Shown one piece after another: positions 1 through 8,572 of a DNA stretch of 64,000 nt. Below the pieces are notes generated by a model that was given only the letters and a program-made list of their open reading frames with translations, was not told where the DNA came from and made no database searches. Position 1 is the stretch's first letter. Each line of letters begins with the position of its first letter. Both the position numbers and the translations under genes were made by a program. The DNA is taken from positions 1 through 64,000 of the forward strand of contig CAYTMU010000002.1 in the NCBI GenBank assembly GCA_964438975.1, read 5' to 3'. The stretch is from Chryseosolibacter sp964438975. GTDB taxonomy: Bacteria; Bacteroidota; Bacteroidia; Cytophagales; Cyclobacteriaceae.

Positions 1-78
1 CTTTTTGCCTATTCTAAAGAGCTGTTTTCGAAAGATAAATTGTCGAATCCGAAACTCTTAATTGTTTATACGGCATAA
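1..78 (+). CDS. C-terminal end of an unidentified protein (partial)
   Basis: The first 75 bases read as 25 codons in one frame and stop at TAA (76-78). The peptide ends in LSNPKLLIVYTA. That ending resembles the last strand of secreted beta-sandwich modules of the DNRLRE/CBM96 type, which often close with 'NPKLVVTY'. This is an inference from a very short fragment. If right, an extracellular carbohydrate-related protein lies just upstream of the susCD pair, which would fit a polysaccharide-use locus. The start lies outside the window. Confidence 0.45.
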   Translation, partial: LFAYSKELFSKDKLSNPKLLIVYTA

Positions 79-140
79 AAAAAAGATGAGTAGCGTACCC
101 GTAGTGTCAGCGGTTTTTTGTTATATTCAACAATCGTTTA

Positions 141-180
141 CGTACCCAGAGGTCGCTGATCTCACAACGGCTTGGGTACG
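141..180. repeat. Inverted repeat CGTACCCA...TGGGTACG upstream of susC
   Basis: CGTACCCA at 141-148 is mirrored by TGGGTACG at 173-180, with a 24-base loop. A third copy of the core, CGTACCC, lies near 98-104. The stretch 79-458 between the upstream gene tail and the susC ATG holds no convincing gene. The repeats could be a terminator-like hairpin or a regulator site. No T-run follows, so a regulatory role is more likely than termination. Confidence 0.4.
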
Positions 181-300
181 GTAGGGGTTGGTTTCCGGCT
201 CGAGGGTCTCAGTAAGCAGTCCGATTCCGCGGAAACAAGTGTAGTTTTTTTGTCGTCAGTGCGGTGGAGATCCACCCGATGGTAGTCGCGCAGTGATCAG

Positions 301-316
301 GATAAATCGATTTATC
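301..316. promoter_or_regulatory. 16-bp perfect palindrome GATAAATCGATTTATC
   Basis: GATAAATCGATTTATC reads the same on both strands and lies about 140 bases before the susC ATG. A perfect 16-bp palindrome in a non-coding leader is typical of a dimeric regulator site. A smaller dyad, GCCACC-A-GGTGGC, lies at 371-383. Which protein would bind is unknown. Confidence 0.4.
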
Positions 317-458
317 AACTCGGACTTTACACAAGACAATGACTATTGACTCCAGCTAAGACAGATACAGGCCACCAGGTGGCTTGCTATCCCTCGTTTA
401 CGTGTGGTCCACACGTCTCAAACCCAGCTTAATATCAACACTTAACCCAAAACAGCGT

Positions 459-3450
459 ATGAATTTAACACTACTAAGGCAAGGCTTGCCAGCATCGCGT
501 TATGCGTTCTGCGGAGTTCTTAGCCTGGCACTTTGCTTGTGCCTGCTCACCGCGCAGGCAAATGCTCCAGCTGAAATGCTCCAGGCTACAACGGTTAGCG
601 GAAAAGTAACGGATGACAATGGCGACGGTATCCCGGGCGTTAACGTGCTCGTGAAAGGCACAACAGCCGGAACAGTAACTGATATCGACGGAGTTTACAA
701 TCTGCAGGTGTCTGACGCCAACGCCGTACTCGTCTTTAGTTCTATCGGCTTTATGTCACAGGAGATCGCCGTTGGAAATCGCCGGTCGATCGATGTCGGC
801 CTTCAGCCAGATGTCACTCAACTCAGCGAGATCGTCGTCGTCGGCTACGGTACGCAAAGGCGGGCGGATCTCACGGGCGCAATAGCCTCCGTGAACGGCG
901 AAGATCTTAAGAAAGTGTTCATAACTACTCCCGATCAGGCAATGCAAGGACGGGTAGCAGGTGTTCAGGTCCGTACAACGTCTCATGAACCGGGAGGTGG
1001 GATCTCTGTGCAGATCCGTGGCACTTCATCACTCTCCGCTAGTAGTCAACCTCTTTACGTTATCGATGGATTTCCGATTTCGAACGACTATGAAAGTGTC
1101 GCTGCCGAGAAGGGAGCTTCGGTTCCGAATCAGCTGAACTCCATTGACCCGTCCAATATCGAGTCCATTGAGATACTCAAGGATGCTTCCGCTACTGCGA
1201 TCTATGGTTCGCGCGCCACAAATGGTGTCGTGCTCATTACGACGAAGCGGGGTAAAAGCGGTCAGGCTCACGTGGATTATTCGACATCGGTGTCGTTTCA
1301 ACAGGTCGCGAAGAAGTTCGACCTGCTCAACGCCACGGAATGGGCCATGCTCGTTAACGAAGCCAACGATCTGAATAACCAGCCGCATACATTCAGCGAC
1401 CAACAGATCTCGGAGATGGGAGTGGGTACCGACTGGCAGGATGTTATTTACCGGACCGCGGTAACGCAGCGACACATGCTTTCGTTGTCGGGCGGAAATG
1501 AGAATATCCGGTATATGGTCTCGGGCAATTACACCAATCAGGAGGGTGTTATCATAGAAAACGGACTGAAGCGGTACTCCGCCAACATAAACCTTGACGC
1601 CAATGTGAGCAAGAAGCTGACATTCGGAACAAGCATGATGTACAGCCACACGGACAATCAACGTACGCTCAATGACACGAAAAGCTATNNNNNNNNNNNN
1701 NNNNNNNNNNNNNNNNNNNNNNNNNNNNNNNNNNNNNNNNNNNNNNNNNNNNNNNNNNNNNNNNNNNNNNNNNNNNNNNNNNNNNNNNACGTATTATCCC
1801 ATCGGTTCGCGGATCGCGGGAAGCACAGGAGGTCAGGCGATGCGTACAAATCAGCAACTCGTCAACTTCCTCAACGAAAATACGCTGGAGTATAAGCGGA
1901 CATTCAACGGTATCCATCAACTGACGGCACTCGTGGGTTACACAAGCCAGAATGAAACGAATCACACTACGACGGCCAGCGCATTTGGATTTCCCTCCGA
2001 CTTCTACGGCTACAGGAACCTGGGTATTGCATCTAACCCGCAACCTCCGAGCTCATATGAGTCCCGGTGGGTATTGCTTTCCTACCTCGGAAGGATCAAC
2101 TATATCCTTAATGATAAGTACCTGTTCACCGCTACTGCCCGTTATGACGGTTCTTCGAAATTCGGAAAGAACAACAAATACGGGTTCTTCCCGTCCGGTG
2201 CTGTTGCATGGAGGCTGAGCGAAGAGGATTTTATCAAGAACCTGAATGCCTTCGATCAGTTGAAGGTTCGTGTAGGCTATGGGTCAACGGGTAACGAGCG
2301 TATCGGTTTGTATAAATCCATGTCTACCATCGCAGCGTTCAATAACTTCTCCAACGGGTATGGATTCAACGGACAACTGAACCCTGTTGCCTGGCCGGAG
2401 AACATCGCGAACCCGGATCTCAGTTGGGAGAAAGCGCAGGATTTCAACGTTGGATTGGATATGGCATTCCTGCGTAACAGGATCAATCTGACATTGGATG
2501 TGTACAAGAAGAAGACTACCGATCTGCTTATGAATACGCCGCTGCCGAAGGAAAGCGGATATGCAAGCGTACTCCAGAATGTGGGATCGATGGAGAACAA
2601 GGGATTCGAGATCGGACTGAATACAGTGAATACGACCGGCGCCCTGGGCTGGACAACTAACTTCAATTTCTCGATCAATAAGAATACAGTGCTGGATCTC
2701 GGCGGTGCTCCCTTTTATTTCACCGGATGGACCGGTGGGGGCAATGCAGGCCACAACGGGACCAATGTTGTAAGGATCGCTCCGGGGGAACCTGTTGGCG
2801 CTTTCTGGGGAGCAATCTATGAAGGAGTCTATAAAAGCCAGCAGGAGATCGACGAAGCGGGACATCAACCAAACAACAGGCCGGGCTCCGAACGTTATAA
2901 AGATCTCAACGGAGACGGTGCGTTTACCGAAGAGGATGACCTTTACATCGGAGATCCTAATCCTGATTTCATTTTTGGATTCAACAACGACTTCCGCTGG
3001 AAACAGTTCGGTCTTAATGTCTTTCTGTACGGAGAAATAGGACAGGACGTGGCCAGCCTTATCGTTGGAAACAAGTTGGAGGGAGGTACGAACCTGCTTC
3101 GGTCTGATCGTGAAGCACGTTGGTCGCCTGAGAATCCAAACGGTACCACTCCTGCAGCAAACCAGAGCCGCAACAGTCTCTTGAGTACGCGAAATGTTGT
3201 GGATGGCAGCTTCGTCAGGATCAGGACGATCTCTCTTTCCTATGATCTGCCGGCATCGAAGTTGGATATCAAATGGCTCCGTTCCCTGCAGGTTAGTATC
3301 GCCGGGGATAATCTGTTCCTCTTTACGAACTACATAGGCTATGATCCGGAGGTCAACTCGTACGGGAATCAGAATGATGTGAAAGGCGTGGATCGATTCG
3401 CCTACCCGTCACTGAAAGGGTTCAGGGCATCGCTCAATGTTGGATTCTAA
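459..3450 (+). CDS. SusC/RagA-type TonB-dependent outer-membrane receptor, interrupted by assembly gap
   Basis: Outer-membrane nutrient transporter of the SusC/RagA family, powered by TonB. From the ATG at 459 there is a signal peptide, a carboxypeptidase-regulatory-like domain (VSGKVTDDNGDGIPGVNV), a TonB box with EIVVVGYGTQ, the plug domain and a long beta-barrel ending ...SLNVGF. An upstream TTG (384) is open in frame, but the ATG places the signal peptide correctly. The gene changes reading frame across 100 N (1689-1788). That reflects a placeholder gap, not a mutation: both sides are intact SusC sequence and about 100-150 residues typical of the family are missing between YSHTDN and TYYPIGS. 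The substrate cannot be deduced. It forms an operon with the next gene, 12 bases downstream. Confidence 0.9.
1689..1788. other. Assembly gap of 100 N inside susC
   Basis: Exactly 100 undetermined bases, the usual placeholder for a scaffold gap of unknown size. The reading frame before (frame of 459) and after (frame ending at 3450) differ, so the true gap length is not 100. Comparison with the usual SusC layout suggests a few hundred bases are absent. Confidence 0.97.
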
Positions 3451-3462
3451 ATTTAACGAACT

Positions 3463-4989
3463 ATGAGAAAGCATATAGTATATATACTTCTGACGCTTTT
3501 TATCACGGTGTCTTGTACCGGACCGCTGGAAGAGGAATTATTCAGCAATCCCGGAATCGACGATTTCTATAAAAGCGCTGCGGATGCTGAGCTTGCGATT
3601 TCCGGCGTATATGCCGTAATGCTCACTGAACAGGGTATCTATAAAGATATCGCCTATTTTATCATGGGCGATTTCACGACCGACCTCATGCAAAACAGAA
3701 ATGGGTCGGTGAACCCTGATGAGTGGGCGAGTTTCACCTGGAATGAAAGCACGCAGTTGTTCGATTTCATGTGGACGGGAAGCTACCTGGGGATCAATCG
3801 TGCCAACACATTGATCGACAAGCTGGAGGCTAGTGGTCTCAGTGATCAGATCAAAAACGAATACATTGGCCAGGCGAAATTCCTACGAGCGTTATTTTAT
3901 TTCAATTTGGTAAAGTCTTATGGCGGGGTACCACTGCATACCAGCGGAACATTCGATCTTTCCAATACAGCGCTTCCTCGAAGTAGTGAGGCGGACACGT
4001 ATAAGCTGATCACGGATGATCTGAAAGATGCGGAAATCCGACTCGCTCCCTTTAATGCCGCCCATCAGAAGGCCGGTAAGGCTACATTGGGCTCAGCAAA
4101 AGGATTGCTAGCGAAGGTTTATCTTCAGATGCGAGACTGGGATGCTGCCGCAGCGAAGGCTAAAGAGGTAATGGACATGGGTGTCTACGAACTGTACAAA
4201 GACTACAAAGACATCTGGGATCCCGATCCGGCCAAAGAAAACGGTTCGGAACATCTCTTCTCCGCTCAGCATATAAACGGGGGAGACAACACAACCAATC
4301 TGGGCAATCACACGGTCTTTCGCTTTACGCCACAAGCGCAGAAACATCCTGTCAGCAATATCGACATCCGATGGTCTTCGGAAGGTGGATCTTCAATGGG
4401 CGAGGTCGTGCCTGAATTCTTCAATGAAACTCCGGATACTTATCGCAAGTGGTGGACCATGCGCGATAAAATGCCCTTCTATTGGCGGGTTTCCGATGGA
4501 GCGTTCGTCGAAGAAGAAGTCCAGCTGATACAACCTCTGGTGATCAAACACTACCAGATCGACCTCGCTACCGGCTTCTTGAAAACAGGTTTGAATACGA
4601 CTATTCTCCGTTACTCCGACATACTTCTGACATACGCTGAGGCAGTGAATGAAGATATCGGCGCGACTCCGGAAGCATACGAAGCACTAAACAAGGTGCG
4701 GAGACGCGCGCGTGCGGTTGATACTCCCGAAGAACAGGATGAGTCAGTATACCCGGATATCGTATCGGGCTCGTTGTCACAAGATGAGTTTAGAGACGTA
4801 ATCCTGGACGAGCGCGCGCAGGAATTTATCGGTGAGGGTGAACGCAGGAATGATCTCAACCGACATGGACGATTCCTGAGCGTTGCGGCGGACCGCGGTG
4901 TCAACGCTGCGCCTGGCATGGAATTGTACCCGATCTACTTTGGTCATATTCTGCAGAATCCGTTGATCGAACAAAACGATCCCTACTAA
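3463..4989 (+). CDS. SusD/RagB-type nutrient-binding lipoprotein
   Basis: Surface lipoprotein that acts as the lid and binding subunit of the SusC transporter. The protein has 508 residues, normal for the family. It starts MRKHIVYILLTLFITVSC, a lipoprotein signal with Cys18. Family marks include the N-terminal segment around FYKSAADAELAISGVY, the helical region with QAKFLRALFYFNLVKSYGGVPLH, a TPR-like part with GLLAKVYLQMRDWDAA, and the C-terminal segment with LDERAQEFIGEGERRNDLNRHGR. It lies 12 bases after susC and is followed by a strong terminator. Which sugar, peptide or other ligand is bound is not visible. Confidence 0.93.
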   Translation: MRKHIVYILLTLFITVSCTGPLEEELFSNPGIDDFYKSAADAELAISGVYAVMLTEQGIYKDIAYFIMGDFTTDLMQNRNGSVNPDEWASFTWNESTQLFDFMWTGSYLGINRANTLIDKLEASGLSDQIKNEYIGQAKFLRALFYFNLVKSYGGVPLHTSGTFDLSNTALPRSSEADTYKLITDDLKDAEIRLAPFNAAHQKAGKATLGSAKGLLAKVYLQMRDWDAAAAKAKEVMDMGVYELYKDYKDIWDPDPAKENGSEHLFSAQHINGGDNTTNLGNHTVFRFTPQAQKHPVSNIDIRWSSEGGSSMGEVVPEFFNETPDTYRKWWTMRDKMPFYWRVSDGAFVEEEVQLIQPLVIKHYQIDLATGFLKTGLNTTILRYSDILLTYAEAVNEDIGATPEAYEALNKVRRRARAVDTPEEQDESVYPDIVSGSLSQDEFRDVILDERAQEFIGEGERRNDLNRHGRFLSVAADRGVNAAPGMELYPIYFGHILQNPLIEQNDPY

Positions 4990-5013
4990 TCCGGTCTTGG
5001 ATTCTATACTTTA

Positions 5014-5046
5014 AGCCTCGTTTACCAAAGTAAACGAGGCTTTTTT
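5014..5046 (+). terminator. Intrinsic terminator of the susCD operon
   Basis: A perfect 12-bp stem, AGCCTCGTTTAC (5014-5025) with GTAAACGAGGCT (5030-5041), encloses a CAAA loop and runs into six T. The T-run abuts the stop codon of the convergent kinase gene. On the opposite strand there is no good T-run, so it should mainly stop transcripts coming from susD. Confidence 0.9.
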
Positions 5047-5995
5047 ATGACGGGAACTGATGTGGGATCGTAATCACGACGCGTGTGCCACAGGGAACCC
5101 CATTCTCTTCCAGGTCGGTGATCTCCAGTTGTGCCGGTGTCACTCCGCGGACCAGTCTCAATCGCTCCGTGGCAAGTTTGACCCCGAGGGGTTCGCGATC
5201 GAGTGCGTTCCGCTGCTTCAGTGTCACCCCACGCTTGCGGCCAATGCCGTTATCCTCAATTGTAAAAATGACTGCATTGTGGTTCTCCTGGACGCGGACT
5301 GACAGTCGCCCTTTCCGATCCAGATTGTACAGGCCGTGAAGAATCGCATTCTCCACAAATGGCTGGATCAATAATGGGGGTATCCTCGATGCGTCCAGAT
5401 CGATCTTTGAATCGATCTCCAGAACAAAGTCGAACGTGTTCTCAAAGCGAGTCATCTCCATGTCAACGTAGTTCTTCAGCATAGTTGTCTCGTCACTCAC
5501 CGAGATCGATGTTGATATAGCATGTGTCAGAATGCTCCTGATGAATTGGGAAAAGATCGAGAGGAAGCGGATAGAGTTGACTTTGTCACTTCGGGCAATG
5601 AAGAATTGGATCGAACTGAGCACATTGAAAATGAAGTGAGAATTGAGTATGGAGTGCAGCGTCATCAATCGCAGTTCTGCACTTTTAGAAGTCCCATTCA
5701 TCTCCGAATTGTCAGGAGGCAGTGGATCTGCGATCTTCTGAGCGAGCACCATCACGCCTACGATATGGTCCACATCGGTGATCGGACTCAGCGAATAGCG
5801 GAATAGCTCGCCGTGCTCGCCGTCTTCTACAACGACAGTCTCTCCCGCCAAGGCGCGCTGGTAATAGGCGATCCATGTCCGGCTACGGTCGGAGAGTTCC
5901 GGCTCAAAAGGCCCTTCAACGATCGCGTTGCCGACGGCCAGGGTAATTCCATATTTCCTGGACATGTGGTACGCGAAGGCGTCATTGAATGTCAA
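5045..5995 (-). CDS. LytS-type sensor histidine kinase, N-terminally truncated
   Basis: Histidine kinase of the LytS (His_kinase, PF06580) family, partner of the LytTR regulator upstream. It has a PAS-like domain (about 1-95), the phospho-acceptor segment with SHFIFNVLSSIQFFI, and an ATPase domain with VENAILHG (N box), IEDNGIGRK (G1) and GVKLATERL (G2). No membrane segment is present. The first usable codon is TTG at 5995, but the PAS domain clearly begins earlier: the same frame stays open about 22 codons upstream (with IQLWSVDRN) to a TAA near 6062, and that stretch contains no ATG. The full-length paralogue at 22629-25127 has the same PAS-kinase part preceded by two more PAS domains and membrane helices. 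So this copy is a fragment, uses a rare start, or carries a frameshift upstream. Confidence 0.8.
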   Translation of the reverse strand: MTFNDAFAYHMSRKYGITLAVGNAIVEGPFEPELSDRSRTWIAYYQRALAGETVVVEDGEHGELFRYSLSPITDVDHIVGVMVLAQKIADPLPPDNSEMNGTSKSAELRLMTLHSILNSHFIFNVLSSIQFFIARSDKVNSIRFLSIFSQFIRSILTHAISTSISVSDETTMLKNYVDMEMTRFENTFDFVLEIDSKIDLDASRIPPLLIQPFVENAILHGLYNLDRKGRLSVRVQENHNAVIFTIEDNGIGRKRGVTLKQRNALDREPLGVKLATERLRLVRGVTPAQLEITDLEENGVPCGTRVVITIPHQFPS

Positions 5996-6087
5996 CAGAT
6001 TGAGATTTCTGTCGACAGACCACAGTTGAATCTCGGTGGCGATAATCGAAAGGTTTGTGGTTTACTTTCTTTGTCTCCGGTTCGGGA

Positions 6088-6246
6088 TCAGGAACCTTGA
6101 ATGGTGCCTTGAAGCGAGGCGGGGAGGTGACCCGTCGGAAGGCTTTTCTCGGCTTCGTTCGGAATCCTGGATCTGCCGTGCGTGCTAGTAAAGACAACGA
6201 CAAGCGTTATCAAAAGCGCGATCATTAAGAGGATAAATCGTTTCAT
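6088..6246 (-). CDS. Small single-membrane-segment peptide, possibly the displaced N-terminus of the kinase
   Basis: ATG at 6246 opens a 52-residue frame that begins MKRFILLMIALLITLVVVF, a strong membrane or signal segment, followed by a short polar tail. It lies between the LytTR regulator and the truncated kinase, on the same strand. It may be a real small membrane protein, or the leftover N-terminal anchor of the kinase separated by a frameshift. The interval 5996-6348 contains nothing else that looks like a gene. Confidence 0.35.
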   Translation of the reverse strand: MKRFILLMIALLITLVVVFTSTHGRSRIPNEAEKSLPTGHLPASLQGTIQGS

Positions 6247-6348
6247 GCGGATATTGATTATCGTGGTCAAAGATCAATATCAGATGAGTGGTTTCGAAGG
6301 TACAATGATTAACTGGCGGAGATTTCTGAGTAAGTGGAATCGTCGGGT

Positions 6349-7092
6349 CTACGCTTTAATCCTGGAAAGAAACCCCTCCTTGCGTCGTTTGGACACATCC
6401 AGCGATTTGTCGTTGCTCATGATCACGTATCCGCCCTCACCCCGCACGTACTTCTTGATCCCGTTCAGATTGATCAGGTATGAATGGTGAATCCGATAGA
6501 AATTTTGCTCGCCCAGCATATCGTCATACTCCTTTAGAGTGCGACTGACGACGTATCGCTTGTCGTCTGCCATGAAAATCTCGGTGTAGTTACTGGAAGC
6601 CTGGCAATAGAGGATGTCATGCACTTTCACGAAGACGAGCCCGTCCGACGTGGGTAAAGCCAATTTATAGTTGTCTGGAGACCCGTTTCGCAGGTTTTGC
6701 AATAGTTGCTGCAGTCGATCAGTGACGGCGTCGCCCTTGTTCCTGGCCACCTTTTCAATGGCTTTGCGAAGGTCTCCGATGTCAATCGGCTTGAGCAGGT
6801 AGTCGATAGCTGAGAACTTGAATGCCTTGATGGCATATTCAGTATATGCGGTCGTAAAAATTACTTCGAATTCGAAATTTCTGAATTTTGATAGCAGGTC
6901 GAATCCGGTCTCTCCCTGCAGCTGAATGTCGAGGAAAACGACGTCCGGCTTGACGTCGTTGATTGCCTGTACTGCCTCTGCGACGTTTTGACAAGTGGTC
7001 TCGACGGTAATTCCTTCACAGTAGTCTTCAATCAGGATTTTAAGACTTTCCCTGCTTTTCAATTCGTCGTCCACAATAATACTTCGAACCAT
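6349..7092 (-). CDS. LytTR-family response regulator
   Basis: DNA-binding response regulator of the LytR/AlgR class. From the ATG at 7092 (a GTG at 7110 is also possible) it has 247 residues. The receiver domain carries the acidic pair in IIVDDE, the phosphorylation site in VVFLDIQL (Asp55), the Thr in FTTAY and the Lys in LLKPID. A LytTR DNA-binding domain follows, with DILYCQASSNYTEI and FYRIHHSYLINL. It precedes the LytS-type kinase on the same strand, the usual pairing. A 157-base gap separates it from the small secreted protein gene upstream, so it may have its own promoter. Targets are unknown; the neighbouring signalling operon is the obvious candidate. Confidence 0.92.
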   Translation of the reverse strand: MVRSIIVDDELKSRESLKILIEDYCEGITVETTCQNVAEAVQAINDVKPDVVFLDIQLQGETGFDLLSKFRNFEFEVIFTTAYTEYAIKAFKFSAIDYLLKPIDIGDLRKAIEKVARNKGDAVTDRLQQLLQNLRNGSPDNYKLALPTSDGLVFVKVHDILYCQASSNYTEIFMADDKRYVVSRTLKEYDDMLGEQNFYRIHHSYLINLNGIKKYVRGEGGYVIMSNDKSLDVSKRRKEGFLSRIKA

Positions 7093-7249
7093 GGGGGGTT
7101 GGGTTTGCACTTATAAATTAGGTCAGTTCTCTGTGCTATGCAAGAGTTAATTTTTGTCGGTTCCCGGCCGGATCGTCCCGCAACGCCAAACGCATGTACG
7201 GTGTCGGAGCTTTTTTCCGATTCGGCAGGGTTCCGGCGGCGGCAAAAGA

Positions 7250-7666
7250 TCACTTCTTGAAGCCAAGAACGCTCCCTCCGCATCTTTGCGAGGTTCCTTC
7301 AAACGTGTACTGAAGGTAGTAGATCCCTGTTGCATTGCAGGGGTATACCAGGCCGGTGAGCAGAGTCCCCTTTACCTTGTTAGACGCGACTTTGTTGCGC
7401 TCGGAGTCGTAAATTGTCAGCATGACAGTGCCTTCCGTCTCGCCACAGATCGCAATCATGTATTGCGTGCCTTTCGTGAATACATAGGAGTACTCAACCT
7501 TTGTCAGATCTTTCTCGCCGTCTATTTTATAGGTTTTCAGGAAGTTGAATCCGCTTGCGGAAAGCTTGGGCACGCATGCATTGATCAGGTCTTCGCTCTT
7601 GCATTGTGCCATCGATTTAGCTGAAAACGCAGTAACTATGAGGAGTATAAATATCGATTTTTTCAT
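7250..7666 (-). CDS. Small secreted protein of unknown function
   Basis: A 138-residue protein with a clear signal peptide (MKKSIFILLIVTAFSAKSMAQ) and four Cys in the mature part, compatible with disulfides. The middle part, FTKGTQYMIAICGETEGTVMLTIYD, alternates like a beta-sandwich and resembles bacterial pre-peptidase C-like modules, but the match is weak. It lies 6 bases after the preceding lipoprotein gene and is the last gene of the tight run starting with the porin. The function is unknown; an extracytoplasmic partner of the ABC system is a guess from position. Confidence 0.7.
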   Translation of the reverse strand: MKKSIFILLIVTAFSAKSMAQCKSEDLINACVPKLSASGFNFLKTYKIDGEKDLTKVEYSYVFTKGTQYMIAICGETEGTVMLTIYDSERNKVASNKVKGTLLTGLVYPCNATGIYYLQYTFEGTSQRCGGSVLGFKK

Positions 7667-7672
7667 GGCTGA

Positions 7673-8572
7673 TTAGCTTACAATTTTGTTTCTGATAGAG
7701 TTGATCTTTTGCTTGATATCGAGTACGTCCTGTCGGGTGATGCGAATAGTAGTTTCGCTGTTATCCGTTATGACTGCTACACCGTCTACGATCTCAATAG
7801 AAGACTCCACGTAGGTGTAGGTGATCTCGATGCCGTCGAAGACCGCTTTTAATTGTTCGAGCTCCTGATGAAGTGATTTCATGTTGGAATCGTTTCTGTA
7901 AAACGATAGCAATAGTGTGAGCTGTTCCAGGATGATCTTCTGTTCGCCGATGCGTTCTACGAGGGCGCGGTTATCGAGATTCTTCGATGCGGCATCGCAA
8001 ATAATTTCCATGGCTTCCACCCATCCTCCGATGAGCAGTAGCACACTCAGGTTGGAGCGGTTTTGTTCCTGAAGGTAACTGTTGATGGAATTGAAGTTTT
8101 GAGTCGTTACCAGCAATAACGAGTCGAGATTATTGCTGTTGAGGGCGAGTTTGCTAATAGTCTTAAGATCAAAAAACTGCCCAATGTTAAGATCGTTGGC
8201 GAGTGTCTTGATCGATGCCAGGTAGCGTATCCCCTCGGCGTTTTGACCATAGATATTGGTATATCCAAGGTCTGCACCGTAGATTCCGAGGTTTAAGGCC
8301 TTCTGATAGATGCTGTGATACTTGGAAATGTTCGATGGTGAGTTGATCACCTGGCTACTGTATCCAGCCCCCGATTCCTTTAGCAGCACCGATATTTCAA
8401 GCGGACTCGGAATTTGCTCAAGGATACTGCCAACGACTTCCTGGTTGATGAATGCGTTGGGGCTTTTGAGCGAATCCAGGGCGCTTTGCAACTCCAGCTC
8501 GTCAATTGTATGCTTGGGAGCGCACGCTGCCATCAGGACAACGGCTAGAACAATGGAAAAAACTGTTTTCAT
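7673..8572 (-). CDS. Helical lipoprotein of unknown function linked to the ABC exporter
   Basis: A 299-residue lipoprotein: MKTVFSIVLAVVLMAAC gives Cys17 as the lipid site. The rest is mostly helical, with a long heptad-like stretch near the end (NDSNMKSLHQELEQLKAVF). No catalytic motif was recognised. Its ATG overlaps the stop of the ABC gene as ATGA (8572-8569), which points to translational coupling and equal dosage. It may be the periplasmic or membrane-attached partner of the ABC fusion protein. Confidence 0.75.
   Translation of the reverse strand: MKTVFSIVLAVVLMAACAPKHTIDELELQSALDSLKSPNAFINQEVVGSILEQIPSPLEISVLLKESGAGYSSQVINSPSNISKYHSIYQKALNLGIYGADLGYTNIYGQNAEGIRYLASIKTLANDLNIGQFFDLKTISKLALNSNNLDSLLLVTTQNFNSINSYLQEQNRSNLSVLLLIGGWVEAMEIICDAASKNLDNRALVERIGEQKIILEQLTLLLSFYRNDSNMKSLHQELEQLKAVFDGIEITYTYVESSIEIVDGVAVITDNSETTIRITRQDVLDIKQKINSIRNKIVS

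Noticed and set aside
1029..1661. 210-codon open frame antisense to susC
   Set aside because: It mirrors the well-supported SusC plug and barrel sequence, has no family features, and such long antisense frames are common in this base composition.
1672..3450. susC as a pseudogene with a frameshift
   Set aside because: The frame change coincides with a 100-N placeholder gap, so it is an assembly effect.
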